From: Chaenocephalus aceratus
Taxonomy: Eukaryota; Chordata; Actinopteri; Perciformes; Channichthyidae
Direction of reading: 5' to 3'
Assembly (NCBI GenBank): GCA_023974075.1
Contig: JAMFTG010000129.1
Location: 640,353 to 704,352, forward strand
DNA length: 64,000 bases
The notes beneath the pieces are model-generated. The model saw only the letters and a list, made by a program, of their open reading frames with translations, was not told where the DNA came from and searched no databases. Shown one piece after another: positions 36,760 to 49,100 of this stretch (within the stretch, counting starts at the first letter, position 1; every line of letters starts with the position of its first letter). The translations under genes and the position numbers were made by a program.

Positions 36760-37133
36760 GGAGAAACCGGCTCGAGTGCGCTAGAATTGGAAAATACACA
36801 GCCGGGAAAAAATCTGCCACTTCCTTCAGACTTCCTCACAGAGCCCCTCCCCCAACACACACGACGCGCACATGACCAATGAGGGCACGAGATAATTTGT
36901 GCCCAGATGGAAGGCTGACAGGCAGGTAGGCCATCCAGTTACTTTAGCCGGGCCGGCTCAGATGATTGGTCGTGCTTTTTACAGCGCCACGGCTTCCACA
37001 GATGATATTTTTATGGATTTCTTGTCAAAGCACTTCAGATATTCATTGCTATCGGATGTTCAGAGCATTCCATGGAATATAACAACAAGTGTTTCTCGAG
37101 CCGGTTTCTGAAACTTACCTACCCCACCTTTAA
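36760..37133 (+). mobile_element. TTAA-target MITE, family 1, left end missing
   Basis: It joins the family at GAGAAACCGGCTCGAGTG, without the terminal TTAAAGGTGGGG, and runs to ACCTACCCCACCTTTAA. Confidence 0.8.
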
Positions 37134-37490
37134 GTACAGTTTTTAGTAAATGTACTAAGTGACCAAGAGTGTCCTAAATGGTGGAATGAGCTCCCCATTG
37201 ACATCAGGACGGCAGAAAGCTCACACACCTTCCGGCGCAGACTGAAAACTCATCTCTTTCGACTCCACCTCGAGCGATAGAATTATTAACAAGAACTGCT
37301 AACAGAGCACTTATATACTAATAAAGGACTGGCTTCTCTAAAGCCAGTTGAGTAGCACTTGAAATGCTTGGCTCTATGAAACCTGATGTACTTTATGACT
37401 CTGTTTTCTTCAAGGTTGTGTCTTCCTGGTCGAATGTACTTATTGTAAGTCGCTTTGGATAAAAGCGTCAGCTAAATGTAATGCAATGTA
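37134..37490 (+). mobile_element. Rex-like non-LTR retrotransposon, 3'-terminal remnant
   Basis: The first part reads as the end of a LINE reverse transcriptase ORF (WWNELPIDIRTAES, FRRRLKTHLFRL) followed by a 3' UTR. It closes with AGTCGCTTTGGATAAAAGCG and an AATGTAATGCAATGTA tail. It is heavily 5'-truncated. Confidence 0.7.
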
Positions 37491-37515
37491 AAAGAGAGAT
37501 ATAACACAATTGTAA

Positions 37516-37543
<28 letters not shown>
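37516..37543. repeat. (GT)n microsatellite
   Basis: Pure GT dinucleotides. Confidence 0.9.
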
Positions 37544-37549
<6 letters not shown>

Positions 37550-37894
37550 AACTTTGAGGTGAGCCATCATAAGACAGTGGAAGAGCCACAGACCATAGAC
37601 ACAACTAGCACACGCACGAAGCAGTTGAGGGAAACAGTAACGGCTCCATGAGAAACAGAGAGACGACAGCACCTGTGAGAGATTGAAGATCCAGATTAGA
37701 AGACTCAGAAACTCACTAAAGTCCTCAGATACGCTACGTGATGCAGTCGTGCCGTATAAACTTAAAACTGGCCCTTGAATAAAGCGTGTAAGCTTTGGTT
37801 TAGGGGCTGCAACTTGTTGCTGTTTGGTCTATTAACGATCTGAAAATTGTGAAAAATATCCATCCCACTTTCTCAGTCCAGGGTATGTCTCTAA

Positions 37895-37931
<37 letters not shown>

Positions 37932-38339
37932 CGATAGTGACTCACATTATACCCTTAATAAGAGCCTCTTATGCTCCCATTCGGTCGTTAACATTACAGC
38001 GCATGCAAATAAAAAGAAAAAAGGAAAATCTCTACCCGTTTGCTCTCTGACGGAAGTGCATGGAAACATCTGGAATGAAAGGAACATCTCTTCGTCTCTG
38101 TAGGAAACACAAATCCTGACTGTGGCTGCGGCCAAACAATAAATGAACAGAGAACAGAGATTGAGTTTAACGGGCGAATGTTAGTCTGTTCAGAAAGATC
38201 AAACTCAAAAACACAAACGTTCAAAATAAAGATAAGCGGAACAATATCAAGGTTTGCTCCATGTTTACTAACTGTCATTTCTCACAGCGGCTGAAACCTG
38301 CCTGCATCGCTGAAAGATCCTGATACAGTACAAAGTAGA
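37544..38339. other. non-coding stretch with one microsatellite
   Basis: (GT)15 at 37896-37925. Nothing else recognised. Confidence 0.4.
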
Positions 38340-38566
38340 ACATTTTCTAGTAAACACAATTCCCAAATCAAATCTCAGACCAGTCCAAAGTCAAGTCCCA
38401 AATCAAATCAGACTCAAACCGGCCCCCGGACAAATGCCACGTAAAGACAGAACAAATCCAAGTCAGTCTTAAGTCGAATCAGACCATTTGAAAATCCCTC
38501 TATCAAGTCCCAAGTGAAGTCTGAAGCCAAATCAGACCAATTCCAAGTCAAGTCCCAAATTGTAAT
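38340..38566. repeat. degenerate AAGTC-rich tandem repeat, part 1
   Basis: Variants of CCAAGTCAAGTCCCAAATCA recur every 10-30 bases. The same text resumes after the hAT MITE at 39093 and again at 39990-40320. Confidence 0.65.
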
Positions 38567-38574
38567 CCCTAGAC

Positions 38575-39084
38575 CAGGGGTGTCAAACTGAAGGCCCGGG
38601 GGCCAAATCCAGCCCGTGACTTCATTGCATGTGGCCCCACAAGCTTGCAAAGAATATAATATGTTTATTATACGGTTACATGATGATTTACAGAAGCACG
38701 TTGTCCATAAACTACATGTCCCACAATGCATCTGCAATTAGACTTTTTTTCTTCTAAATATGCATTTTTCTTGGAATTTGACTCTTTTTTTTAAATGTTA
38801 CTTCTGTTTTTTCATTTTGACTTTTTTTTCCAGCTTTTCTTTTGAAATCATTTTGTGACATTCTCACTGAAGAAACTTGCAATTATTTGCCCCAGACTTC
38901 TGCTTTCAGACGTAGTTATTTATGAAGTTATTACCCTATCTGATAATAATCCAATGCAGAGGCAATAATGTACATTAATATAATACATTATTTTATATAT
39001 ATTTATATATAAGTTAGAACCGGCCCTTTGAGTGCAGCCATAATACTGATGTGGCCCGCGATTAAATTGAGTTTGACACCCCTG
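38575..39084. mobile_element. hAT-superfamily MITE with 8-bp target duplication
   Basis: The ends are CAGGGGTGTCAAACT and GTTTGACACCCCTG. CCCTAGAC occurs on both sides (38567-38574 and 39085-39092) as the target duplication. There is a GGCCCGGGGGCCAAATCCAG segment near the left end. No transposase. It interrupts the AAGTC-rich repeat. Confidence 0.9.
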
Positions 39085-39092
39085 CCCTAGAC

Positions 39093-39190
39093 CAATACCA
39101 AGTCACATCAAATTCAAAGTGAAATCTCAAGTCAAACCGCGAAAACAAATCCCAGCCCAATTTCAAGTCAAATCCAAACACAATCGAAGT
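39093..39190. repeat. degenerate AAGTC-rich tandem repeat, part 2
   Basis: Continuation of the array at 38340 beyond the hAT insertion. Confidence 0.6.
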
Positions 39191-39796
39191 CAGATCACAA
39201 ATAGGCTTCCCCTTTGAGTTAGAGTGTCATACCGAGAATTGATTGAGGTTATTACGAGCACTGAGTGAGTGTTGAGCTCTATTTCCAGCGTGTCTCTGTG
39301 GGAAAACAGAGCAGGAAGCATTCAGGGGTCAGAGGTCAGAAGGGCCATTCAGGAGCACCACAGATCTGGAGGTATTTTCTGAATATAGGAACTCACACTT
39401 AAAGGAATTCTTCAGCAACTCAATTGCGAGAAATAACATACTTTTTTTTTTGAAATTCCAGGTTAAACTGTTTAGAGTAATTGGTACCCAATGATCCTTT
39501 TTAAGCTGAATTATTCTTTAAATACTCCACAGACTCTAAAATCTGCTTAAGAAACTAAACCAAAGCATTTTCTACGTGTTTTAATCTTCATGTCCTCTAA
39601 TGGGATAACGCAGCCATGATGATGATGAGAAGCCTCCGATGATGAAGTCATGTCCTGGAGCTGCAGCGCTAACAGCTGGGTTTACTGAGGGGGGACTGGA
39701 GGAGCCTCTTTGGTCTCCTGGTGGCTGCATACTTCCACTCCCAGCAGGACTAACACCCACAGGGGCCTAAAATACATGGCGAGACATGAGGGGGGT
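39191..39796. other. non-coding stretch, nothing recognised
   Basis: No supported gene or repeat. Confidence 0.35.
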
Positions 39797-39869
39797 GAGA
39801 GAGAGAGAGAAAGAGAAAAAGAGAGAGAGAGAGAGAGCGAGAGCGAGAGCGAGAGCGAGAGAGAGAGAG
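39797..39869. repeat. (GA)n / (GAGC)n simple repeat
   Basis: Purine-rich GAGAGA with AAAA and GCGA interruptions. Confidence 0.95.
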
Positions 39870-39989
39870 GGGGGCCGGGAGCAGAGCAGCAGGTCTGGAC
39901 TCGCTGCTCAGTCCTCAAATGAAAACACAGCAGGAATGTTCACCTCTCAGAGAAGCTCTCAAACACGGCTGCTGACAGGAGAGACCGTC

Positions 39990-40320
39990 AGAGTCAAATC
40001 AGACAAGATCAGAGTCAAAGTCCATGTCAAGTCCCAAGAACAATCCCCCGAAAGAATGCCAAGTCCCAAGTCAGGTCCCCTTTCAAATCCAAAGTCAAAT
40101 CTAGAATGAAAAGACCCATGTCAAGTCCTAAGTCAAATCAGAAAAGTTCCAAGTCAAAATCTGGATTCAAATCCTAAAGCATGTCCAAAGTCTGATCCAA
40201 GGTAAAGCTACATCTAGACAGACAAGTCCCAAGTCAAGTCATAAGTCAAATCCAAATGTCAAATCAAGTCTATTGATAAGTCTCAAGCCAAATCGCCCAA
40301 AATTCAAGTCCCAGGCGAGT
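39990..40320. repeat. degenerate AAGTC-rich tandem repeat, part 3
   Basis: Further CAAGTCCCAAGTCA-like units, diverged. Confidence 0.6.
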
Positions 40321-40584
40321 CAGCTTGTATTCAAAACTTCGTGATTCAAAATGTTTTCAGGATGAATTGAGCAGCAGTGGGAAGCAACATTTACTTATGG
40401 ATAGTACTTTGAAGAAAATAGAGGTACTTATCTTGATTATCTCCTTTCATGCCACTTCTGCTCCACTACAATTCAAAGGGGAATTTGTTGACCTTTTACT
40501 CCATTGCATTTTATAGCATTAGTTGTGATTTTTGCCTTATCATGTTTCCAGTTCTTGAGATTGAGAGAAAAATAAACATTTATT

Positions 40585-40947
40585 TTAAAGGTGGGGTAGG
40601 TAAGTTTGAGAAACCGGCTCGAGATCGCTAGAATTTGAAAATACACAACCAGAGAAAATCTGCCACTTCCTTACAGACCAATGAGGGCACGAGATAAGTT
40701 TGTGCCCCGATGGAAGGCTGACAGGCAGGTAGGCCATACAAAGTACAACCAATCCGTTTAGCCGGCCCGGCTAAACGGATTGGTTGTACTTTTTACAGTA
40801 TTACGGCTTCTACAGATGACATTTTATGGATTTTTTGTCAAAGCACTTCAGATATTCATTGCTATCGGGATGTTAAGAGCATTCCATGGAATATAACAAA
40901 AAGTGTATTTCGAGCCGGTTTCTGAAACGTACCTACCCCACCTTTAA
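40585..40947 (+). mobile_element. TTAA-target MITE, family 1, with a palindromic mutation
   Basis: It starts TTAAAGGTGGGGTAGGTAAG and ends ACCTACCCCACCTTTAA. At 40740-40792 it has a perfect inverted repeat with 26-base arms around a single C, where other copies have CATCCAGTTACTTTAGCCGG followed by unrelated sequence. Confidence 0.85.
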
Positions 40948-43006
40948 TCAGTATCATGAGTTTTTTATAGCTACAATTTGCATGTTATACCTACGTATAC
41001 ACGAATGACCATTTCAATGCAGGACTTTTACGTGCACAGAGTATATTTATTGTGCAGTAATAATACTTTCAATAAAGTAAAGCATCTGAATACTTCCTCC
41101 ACCTCTTTAATGAAGTTGTAACACACGCACCCATCACCCGTCGCAGGGGGGGTTAACCTGAGCTAACAGTTAAAGGCGAGTACGGCACATAAAAGTTGTA
41201 ACAAGCAGTAGCGCTGTGCAAAGTGACTAGAACGCAACCACACACTTTATAAAGTCAGGCAACACTAACCAGGCTTCGTGTGATTTATTTACTTTGACCA
41301 TCCGTTCGCTGTTACTGGTCATTGTGGAGAGAGGCAGACATTTTGTATTATAGCAGCTATCGGATGGAATCAATACACGGGCTGCACAGGTTGTCATGTG
41401 TGCTTTAAGCCTCCTTCAGTCCTCAGATCGCTTCTAGGTTAATTTAGGATTCATGGCTGGTGATGCCTTCAGGGTCATGAGGTCGTTATGGTTCCTATAG
41501 GAAGGAAGTGAGCGACACCCTGTGGCAGAGAGGTGTCACTGCATGTGGGATTTTCAAAAACACAGTGAGAAATGTAGTGTTTTAGTTTATGAGGAAAGGT
41601 CACACAGAGCTCCTACAACTCACAGTTTTTATGGCAAAAAAAATCCAAGGATATTTGTAGCTTCTTCATACTTTCTTGTGATCTTAAATACATTTACAAG
41701 TGCCAGTCTGGATGCAGTTGATACAGGGGGTTACAGTCATTTTAATGGGAACAAATTCACTTCATCAACATCCTCAGCAACACAAGACAATTCATCACCT
41801 GACGCACATTTATCGAATCAACCACGGACACTCACAGACTCAAACGCAAGGAACAGGACTCATGAGGAGGGGGGCCGGACATTTTAAAACTCTGATGCCA
41901 CAAAGCTCTAATGGCGAAAAAGGGGGGTATGTTTGACTTTATGTTTGAGCATACAGTCGAAATGTAAAGGATAAAATCAGTGTTCCTGTAGAATTTCAAG
42001 AAGTCGAACTCTTGAAAATAAAGTTTCCATTTTACTACTTTTTTTTATCTTGCATTTCGTGAATGAAGTCTAAATACGTCAAGAAATAAATCAAGCTATT
42101 ATGATAATTCCACAAGTGTTATAGCGCATATAGAAACTTGGATTTTATTCTCAACATCTCAACTTTTAGTCTTTAAATGCGAAATAAAACATTAAGCATT
42201 TTTCCTTCTCTCATTATTCTCTTTTACTCAATTTCTTCACAATGAACGTCTCGAAAACTGAACTTATTAGAATACAATTGAACCAATGCTGACATCAGTT
42301 TAGTCGTTTTGGAATGAAACACTTTAACCCAAAAGCATTATAAGTAGTATATTAATATATTTCATTATACACTATAATGTATTCGTTTATTAAGATATGT
42401 TTCAACAAATATAACGCCTCCTGCTCCATAAACAGCTAATAATACCCCTGATGTAATAATTAATGTCTTCACAGGAGAAGATATAATGTTGAGAAACACT
42501 TAAAGATGTCCTTATAGCCACAAATCATTATTAAACAAGGGCTCATAAATGCAGTTAAAGTGTTTTTCTAAACTATTTTAAGATTTCCGCAGATGTCTAT
42601 AAGTCAGGAGTTTAGATATGTATTTAATTTAATAGTGTTCAAACTGTGTGATATACAGTAGATGGAGGACGGATTGTGAACTCTTCAGGATGTTTGGAAA
42701 AAGTTCTACAAAAGATGATTTAGTCGCACTGCATGAGAACCACATGTAAACACGGCTAGTCTACCTGATGACGAAATGATTAAGGCTTACTCCCTGCTCT
42801 CTGGGTACTAAGACAGGATGCTCTTCTTCACCATCCATTTTGTATCCTGTTTAAAAAAAGGAAACTGATGCTCAAACCACGTTTCTAAACCTCCACGAGG
42901 AAGATACTTCTATTTTCAAAAGTGCATATGTTTCAGTCCGTCTCCGCTGCGTTACACAGGAGGAGGAAGCACTAAGAGTTCGGGGGGGGGGGGTTGTTGA
43001 CGGTCA
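40948..43006. other. region downstream of use1, including its 3' UTR
   Basis: The use1 stop codon is at 43007-43009 on the minus strand, so its 3' UTR occupies the right part. AATAAA-like signals are frequent in this AT-rich DNA, so no single poly(A) site was chosen. The 121-residue plus-strand frame at 41522 shows no recognised domain. A run of about 12 G sits at 42982-42993. Confidence 0.4.
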
Positions 43007-43189
43007 TCATCGCAGCCGGGGGAAGATTCTGATGAAGAGGATCATGCTGATGAAGGAGAAGGAGACGAGGATGAGCATCAGCCACAGCAGCCAATTCACA
43101 GACTTCTTGGTGTGCTGCTCCAGGCGCTCCGACTCCGTCTTCAGCTTCTCGAAGTTCAGATCGGCCTGACGCATCGAGTGGCTCAGAGT
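43007..43189 (-). CDS. use1: use1 exon 8, SNARE C-half and membrane anchor
   Basis: It encodes the last 60 residues, [20 protein letters not shown] to RIFPRLR and a TGA, with a second TGA directly after. The hydrophobic stretch [20 protein letters not shown] is the tail anchor. The acceptor is CTCCCCCTCAG. Coding sequence starts in phase 0. Confidence 0.95.
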   Translation of the reverse strand, partial: TLSHSMRQADLNFEKLKTESERLEQHTKKSVNWLLWLMLILVSFSFISMILFIRIFPRLR

Positions 43190-46100
43190 CTGAGGGGGAG
43201 GGACATGTTGATGATGTTTAGACAGCAGGATAATCCCAACATATTAACACTACTTTAGGATTTCTGAAGTGAAAATCTAACGTTGTATAGGCTATAAAGG
43301 AACTACAGCATGGTCACATGACTTCACCACCGCTAAGCTAAAGGTGGCTAATGTTGGGCTATAAAGGAACTACAGCATGGTCACATGACTTCACCACCGC
43401 TAAGCTAAAGGCGGCTAATGTTGGGCTATAGAGGAACTACAGCACGGTCACATGACTTCACCACCGCTAAGCTAAAGGCGGCTAATGTTGGGCTATAAAG
43501 GAACTACAGCACGGTCACATGACTTCACCACCGCTAAGCTAAAGGCGGCTAATGTTGGGCTATAGAGGAACTACAGCACGGTCACATGACTTCACCACCG
43601 CTAAGCTAAAGGCGGCTAATGTTGGGCTATAGAGGAACTACAGCACGGTCACATGACTTCACCACCGCTAAGCTAAAGGCGGCTAATGTTGGGCTATAGA
43701 GGAACTACAGCACGGTCACATGACTTCACGTCACTACCGCTAAGCTAAAGGTGGCTAATGTTGGGCTATGAAGGAACTGCAGCACGGTCACATGACTTCA
43801 CGTCACTACCGCTAAGCTAAAGGTGGCTAATGTTGGGCTATGAAGGAACTGCAGCACGGTCACATGACTTCACGTCACCACCGCTAAGCTAAAGGTGGCT
43901 AATGTTGGGCTATAAAGGAACTACAGCACGGTCACATGACTTCACGTTACCACCGCTAAGCTAAAGGTGGCTAATGTTGCGCTATAAAGGAACTACTGCA
44001 CGGTCACATGACTTCACGTCACCACCGCTAAGCTAAAGGTGGCTAATGTTGTGCGTCTCATTTGGACACTTGTTAGCAATCGCCGTTTTTAAATTCATCA
44101 GTGGACGTATTTTATGTCGTAGAACAAAATGTTAAAATCTCTTAAGCTTTTGTTAACCACAGACCTTATTTCAGGTTAACAACCAAAAACACATTCAGAA
44201 AACCCTTGACTTCCAGACAAGGGAACAGGAAGTGCTTAAAAACTGAAAAGATGTCTTGGTTTTAAGACTCATTCCTGCATCACAAAAATATAGCTATTGT
44301 ATATGCCACAGAAAAGAAAATATCGTAATTTCCAAAACAAACATTTATATATCAGTGTTTCCCACAGAATTTGATTCCATTTGTGGGGGCACCGCACCAT
44401 CTGTAGGTCTGTAGGTTCTATTTCGTATGAGGCTTCGCCCTCTAAGGCTATCGCTATTGGGTAATCCCACTGCACGTGTGCAGCACTGACAGATTTAATC
44501 CACGCCCACCTGGGCCCCACCTCCGACCTCACTTCCGTATAAATAGGAAGATGGCCCGTCCAACTGCTCCCATTTTTCTTCAGCACTCCGTTGCAGAAGC
44601 ACTGTACAGGCACAAGCTCTTTTCAGAGCCGTTTACTAGAAAGCAAACATTTCCCCCTGGCCCCATTCTCCCTCTCCTCCGGACAGGGGAGAGAGGGCGG
44701 GGCTCGGGGTTAGCCGACATATGAATTACGACCGGCTGTGGCTGGCTCGCTCCAGGGAGGAAGCGGCTTTACACAGACGATACAGGTGAGTCCTGCCGGG
44801 GATTGGAGCAAGCAAACGCGGCTCTCAATCCCCAGGTGTCGCGCACTCATTGTGTCCGTCTCCCTCTGGCCCACAGACAGCAGAGAGCGAACGCTCTCGC
44901 GGCTGCGGCAAGGGATGATTGGCCAAGCCCTTGATTATTGGATCCGAGTGGCGGGCAGCAGTCAGGCGACTCCTTCCCCTCCCTTCACGGATCACTATGT
45001 GGTTTCCCCGGCCCCATCCTCCCTCTCCTCCGGACGGGGGAGACAGGGCGGGGCCCGGTGTCAGCCCGGCAGCCGAGCCTATAGGTTCGGCTGCCGGGCG
45101 GGGCCCGGTGTCAGCCCGGCGGCCGAGCCTGTGGGTTCGGCTGCCGGGCTGACACTATCCGCCATCTCGGCTCTGCCGTATAGACGGTATTCTCCAGGAA
45201 CTCCCGGAGATCATCGGAAAGGCAGCCGCCTAAGGAGATCTCCCCGTTCCCCCGGTTCAGGAGAGCTCTCCTCCGGATGACATAAGCGGTTGCCTGATAG
45301 CCTGTCGGTTATTAGGCAACAGGGCTCGCGGCACAAACCGGCTGTCTTTAAAACCTGGCGGTTGATTAGACGGCACGGACTTGTTTCCTATGTCACAGAT
45401 ATGCCTCCACACACCTTTCATTCCTCAAGCGGGTTTGAGCGTGAACGCGCCTCAATGTCCGGTTTACGAGCCTTCTCCTAAACGGCGACATGATGAGAGC
45501 CGCTGTGCAATACAGCGTGTGGGGGTGCAAGAGCCGGCTGTAACCTGTCAGTCAGCAGGCAGCAGGGCTCGTGGCGCAAGCCAGCTGTATTTAACCGGGC
45601 GGTTATTAGACAGCAGAGCTTGACGTTTAAACCTGATGCTCCTAACCTGTCGGTTAGCAGGCAGCACGGTTTTTTTCCTCTGTCCCAGATGTGCCTACTA
45701 CACACGGTCGTAATGAGCCCAGGGCTGTTATTATGCACTGTGTGAATAGCACTGCACACACCTCCGCTCATTCCCTCAGCGGGTTTGAGCGTGAACGCGC
45801 CTCAATGTCCAGTTTACGAGCCTTCTCCTAAACAGAGACAGGATGAGAGCTGGTGTGAGATGCAGCGTGTGGAGGGCCCCTCGCAGCTTTTCGGTCCGGC
45901 CCCCTCTTGGGTTGCTTCACGGGCAACGGCGGCGAGGGCTCTGACGTGGCTCGTCACCATGACAACCACAGCACATCCAGAGCATGTCGCGCGCTCTCAG
46001 AATATTACTCAGAATGGCGACGCGTGTGTTCGATGGACAGATGAATAATAATAAGCAGCAAGGCCCACCGGGTAAGCCGGCTGCCCCTAACCTGTCGGTT

Positions 46101-49100
46101 ATAGGCAGCATGGCTCGCTGCATGAATAGGCTGTCTTTAAAACCTATTGTTTTTTAGGCAGCTCAGTTTTTCTCCTCTGTCCCAAACCTACCTCCTACAC
46201 ACGGTAATGAGCCCACGAGTGCCATTATTACAGTGAGGACAGCACTGCACACAGCTCCGCTCATCCCTTAGGGGTGTTGAGCGTGAACGCACCTCGGTGT
46301 CCAGTTTAACACTGTAAGCAATTACTGTTATTTTTCAGCTGAATTTCGGCACTAATCTACTGGCAGCCCCCTAACCAGAATGTTTCTGTGAATTATTAAA
46401 TTGTGTACAGTAATAAACTGAAATTGTTCAACAGTATGAATACTGTATAATTTCAGTGTATTGCTGGCGTCTCTGCTGCCGGTATTTTACTGTTAATGAG
46501 AAAGGCTGTAAAATCATTTCACAGTATGAGTACTGTGGATGGCAGTGAAGTGCAGGCGTCTGTGAAGAGACTGCCGGCGCTTTACTGTTGTTTGACAGGA
46601 AAATGTGTTACAGTGGACATAATGAGAGCCTGTGTGAGGTGCAGCGTCTGGAGGGCTCTGGCGTGGCTCGTCACCATGACAACCACAGCACATCCAGAGC
46701 AGGTTGGCGCGCTGAGTGGCGGCGCGTGTGTTCAATGGACAGATGGAAGATAATATGCAGCAAGGCTCCTCGGTTAAGCCGGCTGCCAATAGCCTATTGG
46801 TTACTTGGCAGCACGGCTCGCTGCCTAAGCCGGCTGGGTTTTTTAACTTATCGGTTAATAAAACAGCAGCGCTTACTATTCAATCCGTCTACCTTTAAAC
46901 TTTTTGGGTTTAGGCAGCACGGATTTTTCCTCTGTCTCAGACGTACCTCCTACCCACGGTCGTAATAAGCCCACGGAGGGCCATTATTACACCTCGTGTG
47001 GACAGCACTGCACACACCTCCGCTCATCCCTTAGTGATGTTGAGCGTGAATGCGCAGTTTACGAGTCTTCTCCTAAACGGCGACATAATGAGAGCCTGTG
47101 TGAAATGCAGCGTGTGGAGGGCTCTGGCGTGGTTTGCCACCAACCACAGCACATCCAGAGAATGTACACCTGGCGCTATCAGAGTACTGGATGGTACTCA
47201 GGGTGGCGGCGCGTGTGTCTGATGGACAGATGGATGAGCAGGCGGATGGGCAGAGAGTCTCTGCAGTTCGCCTCTCCCCCCCGCAGTTCTACGGGATACA
47301 GGAAGTCCTGTCATCCCGGGAACAGTGTCTCGCGCTCCGTGCAGTGCGGCAGGAACTCTGGTTAAAAGGAAGCTTTTTTCCAGGGTTCCTCATGGGGAAG
47401 AAAATCAGGGTTTTTTACTCCCGGTATTTTCTGGTCCCGAAGGAGACGGGGCGGGGGGAATGAGATCCATCCTCGATCTGTCAGTGTCCAACAAGGGAAT
47501 GGCCTTTTCCCATGCTGACGATCAAACAGGTGCTGGAGTGTGTTCACCAGGGAGGTGCACATCCATAGTCCTGAAGGATGAAGTCCTCCACGTAACCATC
47601 ATCCCGAAACACAGAATTTCACAGTGTTTCTCATTCCTGGCTCCACGCACTTTGTCAAAGTGGGTGGAGCCGGTGGGAGCAGCTACTCAGAATGGGGATG
47701 AGAGTGTTATTTTACCTGGACGACCGGCTGTGGCTGGCTCGCTCCAGGGAGGAAGCGGCTTACAGACGATACAGCTCGTATCTCATCTGTCAAACCTGGG
47801 TTTCATTATCAACTGGAAGAAGAGCTGTCCTCGTCCCTCCCAGGTTGGAATTGAACTCAGCCCGCATGAGAGCGCGACTCTCACAGCGGAGAGGGGAGAA
47901 AGTGACAGCTCTCCTCCGGCGCGTCACACCCCGCGGGGCGGTGACACCCCTCTCCGTGATGCAGCTGTTAGGCATGATATCAGCTGGTCACGTGGTGATC
48001 CCCCTGGGTCTCCTTCATAGTGAGGAGACTCCAGGTGGTTTATTCGCCTGTGCATCGACCCCGTGCGTCAGAGGAGACGCATGGTGTACATTCCTCCTTC
48101 CGTGGTTTTGGATTTGACCCACTGGAAAAATCTCCACGTCAGTGGGGGTGCCCCTGAGCAGAGTGACGTCACACACCGCAGTGTTCACAGACGCATCTCT
48201 CGCAGGCTGAGGAACGTGCATGTCGCAGGCAGTGGGGGGACAGTGGCTGGCTCACATGTCTCTCCATATAAACGTGCTGGAGTTACTCTCCGTATGGAAA
48301 GTACTCCAGCACTTCGTCCCGTTGCTGTACAATCAACATTGATTCAAACAGACAACAAAGCAGCGGCGGCCTAGATAAATCGCCAGGGAGGTGTTCGATC
48401 AGCGCAGCTGCTGAACACACATCCTACACAGCCAAATGGACAGCGCTCCGTGTGGTGTGCAGGGAAAAGCCTGGACCCCGTTGGCCCCCCTGCCTCGTGC
48501 TGTCGTTCCTCCAGCTGTTGCTGGACAGGAATTGGCTTATAGCACGGTAAAAACGTTTTCTACGGGGAGCACAGAGACTCAGACATGTGTCACGCGCTTT
48601 GGCGCCTCAATGGGTTTTGGCTTAGTGTTACGCGCACTGAGTAAAGCTCCATTTGAACCTTTGGATCAGGTCCCCCTGAAGTACTGTCAGCCAAAGTAGC
48701 TCTGCTCTTGGCTCTCACATCAGCTAAAGGGTGAGTGATGTGTCTGCTCTCTCTGTGGCTCCGTCATGTCTCTGGATCCAAGGAGATGGCAGTTCAGCTG
48801 TTTTGCGCCTTAAACCGGCTTTTATGCCAAAGGTGATCACAAGCTCTTTTAGATCGAGAGGGATCACTTCGGATGGCTTCTTCCCTCCTCCTCACACATC
48901 AGAGGAAGAAGCCACATCTCATCTCCTCTGTCCCGTGCGTGCGCTGTCATGTTATATTGCACGCACAGCCACGTTGCGCAAGTCTCAGCGCCTGTTTGTG
49001 CATTACAGAGAGCACTCAATAGGGCAGCCTCTGTCTGCACAGCGCCTGTCACACTGCCTGTGTGAGGCTGTGTCACAGGCGTATGTTTCCTCTGGGGTGG

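Noticed and set aside
41522..41887. 121-residue plus-strand open frame
   Set aside because: No recognised domain, no splice context, and codon use looks random. Kept as non-coding.
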